Of a stretch of DNA of 64,000 nucleotides, positions 16,224-27,009 are shown piece after piece. A model generated the notes under the pieces. It had not been told where the DNA came from and did no database searches. It worked only from the letters and a program-made list of their open reading frames with translations. The stretch spans positions 27,612 through 91,611 of the forward strand of contig JANQFU010000009.1 in assembly GCA_028277665.1 (NCBI GenBank). Direction: 5' to 3'. This DNA is from Alphaproteobacteria bacterium (GTDB lineage: Bacteria; Pseudomonadota; Alphaproteobacteria; Micavibrionales; Micavibrionaceae). The position numbers and the translations under genes are program-made. The number at the start of each line of letters is the position of its first letter. The first letter of the stretch is position 1.

Positions 16224-17418
16224 TCATCCGTGCAACGAGCGCTTCGGCAATTTTTGTTTTCGACATTTCCGGCCAGAGCTCCTGATTCGTTTCAGTGATC
16301 AGATAAACCGTATTGGAATCGGCGCCGAAGACAGGCGTGTCGTTCGTATCCGCATTTGCGTGGACGCTGTTGGCCAAAATCCAGTCACAGCCTTTTCGGC
16401 GGCGCTTTATGTTCGCGTTTTCGACAAGATCCTGCGTTTCCAGAGAAAAACCGATGACAAGCTTCGGACGGTTTTTTGATCGGGAAATTTCGGCAAGGAT
16501 GTCCGGGTTTTCTGTGAGTGTAACAGGCGCAGGCGGTTCACCCTCTGTTTTTTTGATTTTCTGATTTGCGCTATGCTCGGGCCGCCAGTCGGCAACCGCG
16601 GCGGCGCAGACGGCGATATCGCAGGGCATGGCGGCGCAGACGGCGTTTTTCATCTCGGCGGCCGTTTCGATATGCACTGTTGCGCATCCGGCTGGATCCG
16701 GAAGAGAGACCGGTCCCGTGACCAGCGTGACGGCGGCGCCTTGTGTGGCCAGGGCGGCAGCCAGAGCATGGCCTTGCTTCCCCGATGCCCGGTTGCCGAT
16801 AAAACGAACGGGGTCGATCGGCTCGAATGTCGGCCCGCTTGTGACAATGGCAGAGAGGCCGCGCAAGGGGCCGGATCCAAGAAGGGCATTCAGGGCCTTG
16901 AGAAGGGTTTCCGGTTCACTCATGCGGCCCGGACCCGATTCTCCGCAAGCCATATCGCCCGTCTCCGGACCGATCATGCGTATGCCTCGGGCTTTGAGCT
17001 TTTCTATATTTTCCTGGGTTACCGGATTTTCCCACATGGCCGTGTTCATGGCCGGGGCGAAGAGAACGGGCGTATCTTTCCGGGTGGCAAGCAGGAGTGT
17101 GCTGGCAAGATCGTCTGCGATCCCGCAGGCGGTTTTTGCGATCAGATTGGCGGTTGCGGGGGCGACGATTATTGCATCCGCTTCCCGTGTCAGGCGGATA
17201 TGTCCCATTTCAGTTTCGTCTTTCAAGGACCACATATCCGTATAAGCTGCCGTGCCGCTGAGTGCAGAGACGCTTAAAGGGGTGACGAATTTCTCTCCGC
17301 CTGCGGTCAGGACGACGCGGACGCAGTCGCCTTGTTTGCGCAGGTTCCGGATCAGGTCCAGTGATTTATACGCGGCAATCCCGCCGCTGACGATCAGGAG
17401 GATGTTTCTTTGCGGCAT
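16189..17418 (-). CDS. coaBC: Bifunctional phosphopantothenoylcysteine decarboxylase / phosphopantothenate-cysteine ligase
   Basis: 409 residues, usual for CoaBC, which performs two consecutive steps of coenzyme A synthesis. The N-terminal flavoprotein half has G-G-I-A-A-Y-K, the P-A-T-A-N-(L)-I-A-K FMN region and the P-A-M-N-T-A-M-W substrate-binding motif. The C-terminal ligase half has T-S-G-P-T-F-E-P-I-D-P-V-R-F-I and N-R-A-S-G-K-Q-G for CTP and substrate binding. It lies 12 bases downstream of phaR on the same strand, so the two are probably cotranscribed. Confidence 0.97.
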   Translation of the reverse strand: MPQRNILLIVSGGIAAYKSLDLIRNLRKQGDCVRVVLTAGGEKFVTPLSVSALSGTAAYTDMWSLKDETEMGHIRLTREADAIIVAPATANLIAKTACGIADDLASTLLLATRKDTPVLFAPAMNTAMWENPVTQENIEKLKARGIRMIGPETGDMACGESGPGRMSEPETLLKALNALLGSGPLRGLSAIVTSGPTFEPIDPVRFIGNRASGKQGHALAAALATQGAAVTLVTGPVSLPDPAGCATVHIETAAEMKNAVCAAMPCDIAVCAAAVADWRPEHSANQKIKKTEGEPPAPVTLTENPDILAEISRSKNRPKLVIGFSLETQDLVENANIKRRRKGCDWILANSVHANADTNDTPVFGADSNTVYLITETNQELWPEMSKTKIAEALVARMIKTLRPQADGA

Positions 17419-17430
17419 AAGGTTCGGGTC

Positions 17431-18069
17431 CTAGTTTTTAAAAAGCCCGTCGATGTCATCCTCAAGCTCACGGAGCCGGGCTTTCATTTTCTCTCGCTGT
17501 CCGTTTCTTGCCGTTTCGGGCAGGTCCTGATCGACGCCGATCTCTCTGGCAAGGTCTTCAAGAGCCGAAAAGCTTTCGTACAGAGCTTCCATTGCTTTTG
17601 CACCCTGTCTTTGAATCTCCATAGCCGCTTTGAACTGCGTTTGCATCTGGCGGACGATTTCGCTTTGAATGCGCTCCCGGACATACGGCGCAGGGGATTG
17701 GGTTTGCTGTTCTTTTTTCGGCGGCGTTTGTGTCGCCCGTGCGATGGCGGGCGGGGGATCCCGTTCCGGCTTTGCCGGCGTTGGCGCCGGCTCGGGCTTC
17801 GGGTCCGGTTTTGCCGGAATTATCTTTGCTGTTTGTGTCTGCGGGTTCGGTGAAATGGCGGCAAGAACGGTTTCGGTAATATCTTCTCCGGTTTTTGCGT
17901 CCAGAACAACAAAAGATGCGCCTGTCTGCAGCATGTTATTGAGATCGTCCAGCGTGACGTACGAACTGCGGTTCGTGTCGTAGAGCCGTCTGTTCGCATA
18001 TTTTTTGACAATGACAGGGTCTTGTGTGTCAGCGGAGTCGATCGACATCACGCACTTTTCCTTAATCAT
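17431..18069 (-). CDS. phaR: Polyhydroxyalkanoate synthesis repressor PhaR
   Basis: 212 residues. The N-terminal PHB accumulation regulatory domain is clear: V-K-K-Y-A-N-R-R-L-Y-D-T-N, Y-V-T-L-D-D-L, and D-A-K-T-G-E-D-I-T. A proline-rich linker follows (about residues 85-125), then a helical C-terminal part. PhaR represses phasin and PHA genes and binds PHA granules. The ATG at 18048 (M-S-I-D) would give an N-terminus closer to homologues, with AAGGA 11 bases upstream; the longer form has no site. No PHA synthase or phasin gene is in the window. Confidence 0.9.
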   Translation of the reverse strand: MIKEKCVMSIDSADTQDPVIVKKYANRRLYDTNRSSYVTLDDLNNMLQTGASFVVLDAKTGEDITETVLAAISPNPQTQTAKIIPAKPDPKPEPAPTPAKPERDPPPAIARATQTPPKKEQQTQSPAPYVRERIQSEIVRQMQTQFKAAMEIQRQGAKAMEALYESFSALEDLAREIGVDQDLPETARNGQREKMKARLRELEDDIDGLFKN

Positions 18070-18259
18070 TCTGAATCTGCATATCTTTGCAATATAGTGG
18101 TAAGTGACCGAAATGTAAATAAAAACACACTGCTTATACCCGGTTTCTTTTTCTGTCTGTTGTGTTGTTGCGCCCGTGTTGCTCTATGGCGTCTTTCGGG
18201 AAAGCATGCTAATTTCTTATCTCATATTTTGACGGCTCGAGCATAAATGGAGGGCGGAT

Positions 18260-18820
18260 TTGGGATCTGGCAATGGTGCGATCATTCTGGAACGGCGTTT
18301 CCTTCCCGAAGGAACCTCCATTGTACGCCAGGAGGAAGACGGAACTTGCGCTTTTCTTATCCAGTCAGGGAAAGTCCGTATTTACAGCACGTCACCGGAA
18401 GGACAGGAGATTGATCTTGCTTTTCTGGGGGCCGGCGAAATTTTTGGAGAAACGGCTTTAATTTTTGACATCAAGCGCTCGGCAAGCGCCGTTGCCGAGA
18501 CGGACTGTAATCTCGTTCTTATATCCCGCCAGACTTTTCGTAAAAAGTTGGAGAACAGTGATCCGACGGTGCAGGCTATTGTTGAGATGCTGACCCGACG
18601 GGTTATGGATGCCAATGCCGTTCTAACAAACAAAAAAACGGATTTTAAGGATCTAACGGAAACCGTGCGTGTCATTTATGAGAACATTCAGGCGGGTCTT
18701 TCACGTGAGAATCGCCGAACGTTTGAAAATATTGTGTTACCACGTCTTGATGATTTTATGTCGGCAGTCCGGGATTTTCAGGCGCGCTGCCCGGTCGTTT
18801 CCAAAAATCCGCAAAAATGA
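18260..18820 (+). CDS. Cyclic nucleotide-binding domain protein
   Basis: 186 residues from a TTG start with GGAGGG five bases upstream. Residues 1-105 form one cNMP-binding beta-roll, with G-K-V-R-I-Y-S-T-S-P-E-G-Q-E-I-D-L and the phosphate cassette G-E-I-F-G-E-T-A-L-I, followed by R-S-A-S-A. The C-terminal 80 residues are helical and charged, with no recognisable helix-turn-helix, so it is probably a sensor or adaptor rather than a DNA-binding Crp/Fnr protein. It is divergent from phaR; the 190-base gap shows no operator I can defend. Confidence 0.82.
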   Translation: MGSGNGAIILERRFLPEGTSIVRQEEDGTCAFLIQSGKVRIYSTSPEGQEIDLAFLGAGEIFGETALIFDIKRSASAVAETDCNLVLISRQTFRKKLENSDPTVQAIVEMLTRRVMDANAVLTNKKTDFKDLTETVRVIYENIQAGLSRENRRTFENIVLPRLDDFMSAVRDFQARCPVVSKNPQK

Positions 18821-18906
18821 ATTATGGCGTCTGAGGGCTTGCGTTTGAAATGTCCGGCACTAAATACAAAGAGCTATTCTTGTCTTGCCATTAGGAGAAC
18901 TTGTTC

Positions 18907-21900
18907 GTGAAACGTCTGTTTATTATTCCGGGATCCGCCTTTCTATTGCTTCTGGGGGGGCTTGTTGTTGTTCCCGGGCTGATCGACTGGTCGGCATACC
19001 GGGAAGAAATCGAACATCAGGCGGAGAAAGCGACGGGACTGGATTTCGCGCTTGACGGAGAAATTTCTCTTGCGTTTCTGCCTTCGCCGCGTCTGGCTGT
19101 CGGTGGCTTGAGGATTTCCCAGAATTCCGCTTTCTGGCCCGGAGCCGAAACGGAAAGCGAACGCCGGATGCGCCCCCTTGCCAATCTGGAACGCGCGGAA
19201 ATTCTCCTGTCTTTCCCGGATTTATTCGCCGGTAAGCTTCGGATTCGAACGATACGTTTTCTTTCTCCTCAAATTTTTGTGGCACAAAACGCCTCAGGAC
19301 GCTGGAACTGGCAAACGGACGAGATCGATCGCCTGATGAACGGTGAAGAACTCCCGCCAATCGAATCCGCAGAGCCGTCTTCCCGGGAACAAGCTTCCAC
19401 GAAATCACAGTTGAACAAGGCTGGGGCGTCCTCGTTTGATATCGCGATTGACCGTTTTGAAATTTCAGGCGGAGAAATTCATTATCTTTCTCTTGAAAAC
19501 GGTGAGGAAACCTCGATCACCGATGCAAATCTGAGGCTTCGCGCAGATTCTTTTTCTTCCGGCCCGTTTTCTGTGCAGGGCGGGTTTATTTACGATAAGG
19601 AAAAAATTTCATTCTCTGTTTCAACCGGACGCCTTGATCCGCAAACAAAGGACCTGAAAATTCAAACAGAGATCGCTTTAGGCGCGCGGAACCTTACCCT
19701 GTCCTATAACGGTCTTCTCCGGACGGCTCCTGCTCTTGATTTACAAGGCCCTTTCGTTCTTCGTGCTGGATTGCCGGATGATTTTCCGGGATTGAAGGGC
19801 CATGTTGACATGCGCGGGGTTCTGACTTACGCGCAAGATGAAGATGTTCTGGCTTTACGGGACCTTGATTTCAGCCTTGGAGGACATAAAGGTCACGGAG
19901 CAGTGACGCTCAAAGGTTTGGCCGTTCGAAATCCTTTGCATTTTGAGGCCGCTCTGGACTGTCCGGATGTCTTAAAGGTTTCGCTTCCGGATTTTTCCGT
20001 TTTTCCGGGCGCTCCGGGGCAACATCAGGGAGAGAAGACAAAAACGTCTCCTGGAGAAGGTGCGGAAGCATCTTCCTCTCAAACAGTTTTTCTTCCTGAT
20101 CCTCTGGTGCTTCCGTTCCCTGTTGAGGGGGCCGCCTCTTTGACATTTGGAGGACTGGCCGTTGTTTCGGAAGACGAGGTGCTTGACAGCGGTCCTTTGA
20201 TATTCCGTTTTTCTGCTAAAGACAAATCTTTCAGCGCCGGCATTCAGGCCCGGTCTTTCTTGTCCGGCGGCTCGTTTGATCTTTCTGCCGACATCGTTTA
20301 TGCCGCGGATTCCAGGAATACCGGAAACGGCACTCTCGTCCTTTCCGAACCGGAGTTAAGCTGGAAAGTTGAGGCGCCGCGTTTGCCTCTGGCGCGTCTT
20401 GTTTCTCTGTCCTCCGCTTTTTCAAAAGACGATGCGCCGCTTGTTCCGGAAGATATCGCGCGTCTTTTTTCGATGAGCGGTTTTCAAACGGCCGCTTTTT
20501 CGCTTTCCGGTCTTCATGACGGACAGGATTTCATCCTTTCCGAAGGATCGTATCTGATCTGGCCCAAATCTCCCCTTCGATTGTCCGGAAGGATCTCAGG
20601 ACTTATGAATTCGGGTGCGCGCCCTGCCATTTCGGCACGTCTTTATTCCGAATATTTTGATGCCGATTCACTCCTTAAGGCGCTTGAGCCGGAATATACC
20701 GCGCCATCGTCCCGGACGGACGCCGGAACATCCTCTGTCGCTTTGCCTGCGCAGACAGCGGGGCAAATCGGGGAATCTGTCCGCCGGTCTTTTGATTTGC
20801 CTGTTGATCTGGATCTTTCCCTTAAAATCGACGAGCTTTTATACGATACGCAACATTTTCGCGACTTGGCCTTGCGTGCAAGTCTAAAAGGAAAGAGCTT
20901 CACATTGTCCTCTCTACAGGCTTCCGGATTCTATGATGCGTCTTTTTCGGCGCAAGGGATTGTTTCTGATATCACTACCTTATCAGGGGTCGATTTGAAT
21001 TTTGCAGCCAGAAGCAAGAATACCGGCGCGCTTGCTGCTGCGGCCGGTCTGGATTTTTCGGCTTTGCCCGCCTCTCTCGGCGCGGCGGAAGGCGCGTTGT
21101 CTGTGCGCGGAGACTCTGAGCGCATGGGATTCGTTCTGAATGCAAAAGCTTTTAACGGGCAGGCTGCCGTTGAAGGGGCAATATCCGCTCTCCTTTCCGA
21201 TTCGCCTGCCGTCAGTGAAATTGTCGCACGGATTACGCACCCTGATTTATCGGAAGCAATTCGCGTTATTTCTCCCGGTCTGTCTCCGGGGAAGGCCCTT
21301 TCAAAACCTGTGGACATATATACGAAGGCACGCAAGGACGGGGATCTCTATCGTTTTGACCCCGTGACAGGCCAAATCGGCCCAACGCAGGCAGACGGTT
21401 TGCTCAATGTGGATTTCTCCGGTCCCGTGCCTGCCGTTTCCGGGGAAGTGGCGCTTGGCAAACTTCCGTTGAGTGCGTTTTTGGGCAAAGCGGAAAGTAA
21501 ATCAGCCTCCGCATCTCTTTCGGGAAGCGCCCCCGGCCCGTCAACGCCATCTTCGCAGGCAGGTACGGCGGGCGGGTCGCACTGGTCGCGTAACGCGATT
21601 GACACGGCGCCTTTTCATGCCATTGCTCTCGATCTGGCGCTTAAGGCCGAGCAAATTACGCATGACGGCTGGAGTCTGGATTATCCTGCGCTGAATCTTG
21701 ATCTTTCAAACGGGCATTTAAAAATCCAGGATTTAACGGCAGGACTTTTTGGCGGCACTCTTACAGGAAACGCCGATCTTATTGCCTCCGGAAATCCGGA
21801 ACAACTTGAGGTTTCCTGTCAGGCGGCTTTGGATTCCGTTGGACTGGAGTCGTTTGTCAAAGCCTTTTCCGGCACGTCTCTTGTCCGTTCGGATGGGGAT

Positions 21901-22563
21901 ATCACAGGTGATTTTTCCTTAAACAGCCGGGGGGTTTCACCGGCTGCACTGATGTTTGCTCTTGCCGGGGAAGGACAGGCGGAGGGCAGTGACCTGACCC
22001 TGAAAGGGTTCGATCTCGGGCGTCTGTCAAACACACTGGATGCGGCGAGCGGTTTTGAAGAAAAAGCGTCAGCCTTGTTCAAGAGTTCTATGAGCGGCGG
22101 CGCAACGCGTTTCGACCGGTTTGAGATGGAGACGACGATTGAGGAAGGAATTGCAAGTTTTTCAAAACTCAATCTAACCGGAAACGTGGCCGATATTTCA
22201 ACAACGGGAAAGCTTCATCTTCCCCAATGGGCTCTGGATCTCGAAAGCACGGTTGCTCTTAAGGTGCCCGATGACGCGCCTTCTTTTTCCCTGCGCTTTA
22301 CCGGACCGATCAATAATCCCGGGCGCACTTTCGGCGCCTCGGCGCTTGAGAATTATCTTAAGAAAGAATTGAGCCGCAAAATTCAGGATATTGTCGAAAA
22401 AGAGGATATCAACTCAGCTATCGGCGATGTTCTGAACCGCGCGCTTGGCGCTGCCGGAGAAAATGGAAAATCTTCCGATACGGCAACGAAAACCGAGGAA
22501 AACCCTCCCTCCCGAAAGATTGAAGATGATGTCAAAAGTCTTTTGAAAGGGCTTCTTCAGTAA
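18907..22563 (+). CDS. AsmA family protein
   Basis: 1218 residues from the GTG at 18907; AGGAGA lies eight bases upstream, whereas the TTG at 18901 is only two bases from it. There is one N-terminal membrane segment (about residues 5-23) followed by I-D-W-S-A-Y-R and the AsmA signature region G-L-D-F-A-L-D-G-E-I. The remainder is a long repetitive beta-rich region, and the C-terminal AsmA_2-like part includes N-G-H-L-K-I-Q-D-L-T-A-G-L-F-G-G-T-L-T-G. AsmA-like proteins are inner-membrane-anchored periplasmic proteins linked to envelope lipid transport and outer membrane assembly. The gene is not closely linked to others on its strand and is convergent with the permease. Confidence 0.9.
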   Translation: MKRLFIIPGSAFLLLLGGLVVVPGLIDWSAYREEIEHQAEKATGLDFALDGEISLAFLPSPRLAVGGLRISQNSAFWPGAETESERRMRPLANLERAEILLSFPDLFAGKLRIRTIRFLSPQIFVAQNASGRWNWQTDEIDRLMNGEELPPIESAEPSSREQASTKSQLNKAGASSFDIAIDRFEISGGEIHYLSLENGEETSITDANLRLRADSFSSGPFSVQGGFIYDKEKISFSVSTGRLDPQTKDLKIQTEIALGARNLTLSYNGLLRTAPALDLQGPFVLRAGLPDDFPGLKGHVDMRGVLTYAQDEDVLALRDLDFSLGGHKGHGAVTLKGLAVRNPLHFEAALDCPDVLKVSLPDFSVFPGAPGQHQGEKTKTSPGEGAEASSSQTVFLPDPLVLPFPVEGAASLTFGGLAVVSEDEVLDSGPLIFRFSAKDKSFSAGIQARSFLSGGSFDLSADIVYAADSRNTGNGTLVLSEPELSWKVEAPRLPLARLVSLSSAFSKDDAPLVPEDIARLFSMSGFQTAAFSLSGLHDGQDFILSEGSYLIWPKSPLRLSGRISGLMNSGARPAISARLYSEYFDADSLLKALEPEYTAPSSRTDAGTSSVALPAQTAGQIGESVRRSFDLPVDLDLSLKIDELLYDTQHFRDLALRASLKGKSFTLSSLQASGFYDASFSAQGIVSDITTLSGVDLNFAARSKNTGALAAAAGLDFSALPASLGAAEGALSVRGDSERMGFVLNAKAFNGQAAVEGAISALLSDSPAVSEIVARITHPDLSEAIRVISPGLSPGKALSKPVDIYTKARKDGDLYRFDPVTGQIGPTQADGLLNVDFSGPVPAVSGEVALGKLPLSAFLGKAESKSASASLSGSAPGPSTPSSQAGTAGGSHWSRNAIDTAPFHAIALDLALKAEQITHDGWSLDYPALNLDLSNGHLKIQDLTAGLFGGTLTGNADLIASGNPEQLEVSCQAALDSVGLESFVKAFSGTSLVRSDGDITGDFSLNSRGVSPAALMFALAGEGQAEGSDLTLKGFDLGRLSNTLDAASGFEEKASALFKSSMSGGATRFDRFEMETTIEEGIASFSKLNLTGNVADISTTGKLHLPQWALDLESTVALKVPDDAPSFSLRFTGPINNPGRTFGASALENYLKKELSRKIQDIVEKEDINSAIGDVLNRALGAAGENGKSSDTATKTEENPPSRKIEDDVKSLLKGLLQ

Positions 22564-22608
22564 TGGTTTCGATCCTCTCCCCGGCGCGGGGGAAGGGCCA
22601 AGCCTAAC

Positions 22609-23568
22609 CTATGCTGCGCTGAAAATATAATGCACGGACAGGACCAGGGAAACGGAGACGGCGAGGCCGATCATCATTTTCAGAAAGTCCTTTCCGACGA
22701 GCGGAAAAACATATCCGAGCTTGTAATGGGCGCGGTGCGCTGTCGCGATGGCGAGTTCCCGCCCGGTCAGGAGCCCCACAAAAACCCATGTTGTCGACAT
22801 CGGAATGTCGTTCAGTTCCTTGAAAAAAAGAAGCAGGAGCGCGTAGACAAGGTCGATGATGGTCGCCGAACGCATAAACCGCGATCCGGTCTTTTCAAGG
22901 ACGATTTTCTGAATTTTTCCTCCCTGGGCCTGAAAGATATAGCCGAGCCAGGCAACGAGAACGGCGATCGACAAAACAAGAAGGGGAAGGGGCATTTCGC
23001 GCGGGAGATAAACGGCAATATTCGCCATATCGTGCGATAGCCATGTGAACCAGAGGAAACCGGTCGAAAGCCATTGGAAGCTGCGCCAGTATGCCCGGTG
23101 CTCTTTTTTTACCATATTCCGTTTTTCATTGATAAAATGCGCCAGCACAATCCAGACGCCATAGGCGACGATGGCCGCGAGCCCATAACCGACGACGCTT
23201 TTGACCAGCATTTTTTCGAGCACGACGGTAGAGGCAAAAACGGAAAGCACAAGAAACGTCGTGGAAACGGGGATCCCGGCACGGGTCAAAAGGACGAGCA
23301 CCGCAGGGGCTGCCGCGTGATACCATTCGATTTGAACGGGTGGAATCTGGGCCAGCCGCCCGTATGAGATATCTCCGTCATTAACCACCCAGCTATATGT
23401 CAGCGTCACAGCCAGAACGGCCGAGGCTGCAAGCCACAGCCAGTACCATTTGAAAACCCTGCTGTTCGACGCGATAAACGTTCCGAGTGTCTGGACCGAA
23501 TCGTTTCCGATCACGGCATAGGCGGCGAGCATAAAGCCGATTGCGGCATAGACGGTGTGATAATCCAT
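22609..23568 (-). CDS. Divergent PiT-family-like permease
   Basis: 319 residues with about eight to nine hydrophobic helices. Two related halves carry signatures reminiscent of PiT phosphate/sulfate permeases: I-G-N-D-S-V-Q-T-L-G near the N-terminus and S-H-D-M-A-N-I-A-V-Y-L in the middle, each followed by a P-(V/M)-S-T-T segment (G-I-P-V-S-T-T-F and D-I-P-M-S-T-T-W). Classical PiT proteins have G-A-N-D-V-A-N-A and are 400-500 residues, so this is a shorter, diverged relative and the transported ion is uncertain. It is convergent with the AsmA gene and lies downstream of carB. Confidence 0.75.
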   Translation of the reverse strand: MDYHTVYAAIGFMLAAYAVIGNDSVQTLGTFIASNSRVFKWYWLWLAASAVLAVTLTYSWVVNDGDISYGRLAQIPPVQIEWYHAAAPAVLVLLTRAGIPVSTTFLVLSVFASTVVLEKMLVKSVVGYGLAAIVAYGVWIVLAHFINEKRNMVKKEHRAYWRSFQWLSTGFLWFTWLSHDMANIAVYLPREMPLPLLVLSIAVLVAWLGYIFQAQGGKIQKIVLEKTGSRFMRSATIIDLVYALLLLFFKELNDIPMSTTWVFVGLLTGRELAIATAHRAHYKLGYVFPLVGKDFLKMMIGLAVSVSLVLSVHYIFSAA

Positions 23569-23605
23569 AAGTCCATTCGTTCGTTGCCAATTCTACCAGG
23601 GAACC

Positions 23606-26600
23606 CTATGCCGCTTCGTCTCTGGCATCAAGGCCGAGCCAGTTCTGGATTGCGGTTACGTCGAGATCATGCGCCCGCAAGGCCCGGATGGCCTGTACGC
23701 CCGCCGCAGCCGCCGTTAAAAGCGTATAATACGGAATTTTGTGCATCAAGGCCTGACGGCGGATGGATGTCGCGTCGGCAACGGCCTGCGCCCCGCGCGT
23801 CGTATTGATCATGAAGTCGATCTCGCCGTTAATGATGGCGTCGACGACATGCGGCTGGCCTTCCATGACCTTGTTGATCCGGTCGACATTCAGCCCTGCA
23901 TCCTGAAGGAAACGGCAGGTCCCGCCCGTCGCGATCAGGCGGAAGCCCATCTCGGCAAGGTCCCTGGCAATTGGCACAAGGGCCTCTTTGTCGTCGTCCT
24001 TGACGGACAGAAAGACCGTGCCGTCCCGGGGCAGGATCGTCCCCGCGCCGATCTGGGATTTGGCGAAGGCGCGGGCGACATCGCGGTCGATCCCCATGAC
24101 TTCGCCGGTCGATTTCATTTCCGGCCCGAGAATCGGATCGACGCCCGGGAAACGGGTAAACGGGAAGACGGGGGCTTTCACGGCCGTGTGATCGTTCGAC
24201 ATGCCGGTCAATTGATCCATAAACGTAGAAAGCGGCTCCTCAGCCATGACCCGCGCCGCGATCTTGGCCACCGGAACCCCGGTCGCCTTGGCGACAAACG
24301 GCACGGTCCGCGACGCGCGCGGATTAACCTCAATCAGGAAAATATCATTTTCGCCGGTATTGCGGTTGCGCTTGACGGCAAACTGGACGTTCATCAGGCC
24401 CTTGACCTTAAGGGTTTTGGCGAGCTGGATCGTCTGACGTTCAATTTCACGGACGGTCTTGAAGGTGAGCGAGTGCGGCGGCATCACGCACGCCGAATCG
24501 CCGGAGTGAACCCCGGCCTCCTCGATATGTTCCATAATCCCGGACACGTACACGTTCTTTCCATCGCAAAGCGCATCGACGTCAAGCTCGATCGCGCTTT
24601 TCAGATAACGGTCAAGCAGGACGGGCGTATCGCCCGATACATGGACAGCCGTTGAGATATAGTCTTCGAGTTCGCCCTGTGTCTGGACGATCCGCATGGC
24701 CTGTCCGCCGAGGACATAAGACGGGCGGATGACAAGGGGAAAGCCGATTCTCTTCGCGATCTCAACCGCTTCTTCGCGGGAATGTGCGATCCCGTTATCA
24801 GGCTGGCGCAATTTGAGTTTACGGACGAGCGCCTGAAAACGGTCCCGGTCTTCGGCAAGGTCGATCGCGTCCGGATCTGTCCCCAGGATGGGAATTCCGG
24901 CGTCCTGAAGCGGCCGCGCGAGCTTGAGCGGCGTTTGTCCGCCAAGCTGGACGATCACGCCGGCGAGATCGCCCTCGGTCTGTTCTGCGGTGATGATTTC
25001 GATGACGTCTTCGGCGGTCAGCGGCTCGAAATACAGACGGTCGGAGGTGTCATAATCCGTTGAGACGGTCTCCGGATTGCAATTGATCATGATGGTCTCG
25101 ATCCCGGCCTCGCGCAGCGCATAGGCGGCATGGACGCAGCAATAATCAAACTCGATCCCCTGACCGATCCGGTTCGGTCCGCCGCCGAGAATAACGGCTT
25201 TCCTGCGCCCGGATGGTGCGCACTCGTTTTCAGGGGCCGCAATCCCCGGCTCATAGGTCGAATACATATAAGGCGTGGAAGAGGGGATTTCAGCCGCGCA
25301 GCTATCCACACGCTTGAAAACGGGATGGACACCGGCCGCATGGCGTGCCGCCCGGACGGATAATTCGTCCGAGCCCGCAAGCCGGGCGATCCGGGCATCG
25401 GAAAAGCCCATGCCTTTGATCTCGCGCCAATGTGCGGCGTCCTGCGGAATGCCCTTGTCCTGAATATGTTTCTCGGTCTCGATGATCCGGGCGATCCGCT
25501 CCAGGAACCACGGATCGAACTTTGTGAGTTTATGGATCGTCTCCAGCGACATGCCCAGACGGAAGGCTTCGGCGATGTATAAAAGGCGTTGCGGCGTCGG
25601 GATCGACAAAGCCGCGCGAACCTGATCCTCTTCCGGCGGCGTGTCCTTGCGGATCCCGGGGATCGGAATGGAGGAGAGGCCGTCCAGTCCTTTTTCAAGA
25701 GAACGCAGAGCTTTTTGAAGAGATTCCTCAAAGCTCCGTCCGATGGCCATGACTTCCCCGACGGATTTCATGGAGGTCGTCAGAATATTGCGTGTTCCGT
25801 GGAATTTCTCAAACGCGAAGCGCGGGACTTTCGTAACGACATAATCGATTGTGGGTTCAAAGGACGCCGGGGTCTTGCCGCCGGTGATCTCATTGGCAAG
25901 CTCGTCGAGCGTATATCCGACCGCGAGCTTGGCGGCCACACGCGCAATCGGAAAGCCCGTCGCTTTCGACGCCAGCGCGGAGGAGCGCGAGACACGCGGA
26001 TTCATCTCGATAACGACCATGCGCCCGTCGTCCGGATTGATCGCGAACTGCACGTTCGATCCGCCGGTCTCGACCCCGATCCCGCGCAAGACGGCGATCG
26101 AGGCGTTCCGCATGATCTGGTATTCCTTGTCCGTCAGGGTCAAAGCCGGGGCGACCGTCACCGAATCGCCCGTATGAACGCCCATCGGATCGACGTTTTC
26201 AATAGAGCAGACGATAATGCAGTTATCCGCCTTGTCGCGGACGACCTCCATTTCATACTCTTTCCACCCAAGGACGGATTCCTCGATCAGGACTTCTTTC
26301 ACGGGAGAGGCATCCAGCCCCTCACGGACGATATATTCGAATTCCTCCCGGTTATAGGCGATCCCGCCACCGGTCCCCCCAAGCGTGAAAGACGGGCGGA
26401 TAATCGCCGGAAGGCCTGTAATCTTCAGGGCCTCAAGAGCCTCGTCAAAGGAATGAACCGCCCGGCTCATCGGGCTTTCAAGGCCGAGTTCATCCATGCA
26501 GCGGCGGAATTTCTCGCGGTCTTCCGCTTTTTCGATCGCCTCCTGATCGGCCCCGATCAACTCAATCCCCAGCCGCTCAAGCGTGCCGTCTTCGGCGAGA

Positions 26601-26902
26601 GCCAGGGCCGTATTCAGCGCGGTCTGCCCGCCCATCGTCGGGAGGAGAGCGTCCGGTTTCTCTTTTTCAAGGATTTTGGCGACAATCGCCGGCGTGATCG
26701 GCTCGATATAGGTCGCATCCGCGAGGCCCGGATCCGTCATGATCGTCGCTGGATTGGAGTTCACCAGAATAATCCGGTATCCCTCTTCCCTGAGGGCTTT
26801 ACAGGCTTGCGCGCCGGAATAATCAAATTCGCAGGCTTGTCCGATAATGATCGGCCCTGCGCCGATAATACATATGGAGGAGAGGTCGTTACGTCTTGGC
26901 AT
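23606..26902 (-). CDS. carB: Carbamoyl-phosphate synthase large subunit
   Basis: 1098 residues, full length. It contains the two ATP-grasp synthetase halves; the first begins [11 protein letters not shown] and the second [15 protein letters not shown]. Each half has the E-M-N-P-R / E-V-N-P-R metal-binding motif followed by S-R-(S/T). The C-terminal MGS-like allosteric domain includes I-A-T-G-G-T and I-N-T-T-R-G. It makes carbamoyl phosphate from bicarbonate, ATP and ammonia delivered by CarA. carA is about 19 kb away; pagL lies 107 bases upstream on the same strand. Confidence 0.98.
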   Translation of the reverse strand: MPRRNDLSSICIIGAGPIIIGQACEFDYSGAQACKALREEGYRIILVNSNPATIMTDPGLADATYIEPITPAIVAKILEKEKPDALLPTMGGQTALNTALALAEDGTLERLGIELIGADQEAIEKAEDREKFRRCMDELGLESPMSRAVHSFDEALEALKITGLPAIIRPSFTLGGTGGGIAYNREEFEYIVREGLDASPVKEVLIEESVLGWKEYEMEVVRDKADNCIIVCSIENVDPMGVHTGDSVTVAPALTLTDKEYQIMRNASIAVLRGIGVETGGSNVQFAINPDDGRMVVIEMNPRVSRSSALASKATGFPIARVAAKLAVGYTLDELANEITGGKTPASFEPTIDYVVTKVPRFAFEKFHGTRNILTTSMKSVGEVMAIGRSFEESLQKALRSLEKGLDGLSSIPIPGIRKDTPPEEDQVRAALSIPTPQRLLYIAEAFRLGMSLETIHKLTKFDPWFLERIARIIETEKHIQDKGIPQDAAHWREIKGMGFSDARIARLAGSDELSVRAARHAAGVHPVFKRVDSCAAEIPSSTPYMYSTYEPGIAAPENECAPSGRRKAVILGGGPNRIGQGIEFDYCCVHAAYALREAGIETIMINCNPETVSTDYDTSDRLYFEPLTAEDVIEIITAEQTEGDLAGVIVQLGGQTPLKLARPLQDAGIPILGTDPDAIDLAEDRDRFQALVRKLKLRQPDNGIAHSREEAVEIAKRIGFPLVIRPSYVLGGQAMRIVQTQGELEDYISTAVHVSGDTPVLLDRYLKSAIELDVDALCDGKNVYVSGIMEHIEEAGVHSGDSACVMPPHSLTFKTVREIERQTIQLAKTLKVKGLMNVQFAVKRNRNTGENDIFLIEVNPRASRTVPFVAKATGVPVAKIAARVMAEEPLSTFMDQLTGMSNDHTAVKAPVFPFTRFPGVDPILGPEMKSTGEVMGIDRDVARAFAKSQIGAGTILPRDGTVFLSVKDDDKEALVPIARDLAEMGFRLIATGGTCRFLQDAGLNVDRINKVMEGQPHVVDAIINGEIDFMINTTRGAQAVADATSIRRQALMHKIPYYTLLTAAAAGVQAIRALRAHDLDVTAIQNWLGLDARDEAA

Positions 26903-27009
26903 GTCGGATCCCGGCCCTTTCGTTGGTCCGAGAGCTATTAGATAGGGAAAACGCCCGTCATGCGCAAGTTTTTTTGACAGATTTCAACAGTTTTCCGCAG
27001 GAAAGGCGT

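Noticed and set aside
25589..26941. 450-residue frame antisense to carB
   Set aside because: Arg/Asp-rich shadow of carB with no family pattern.
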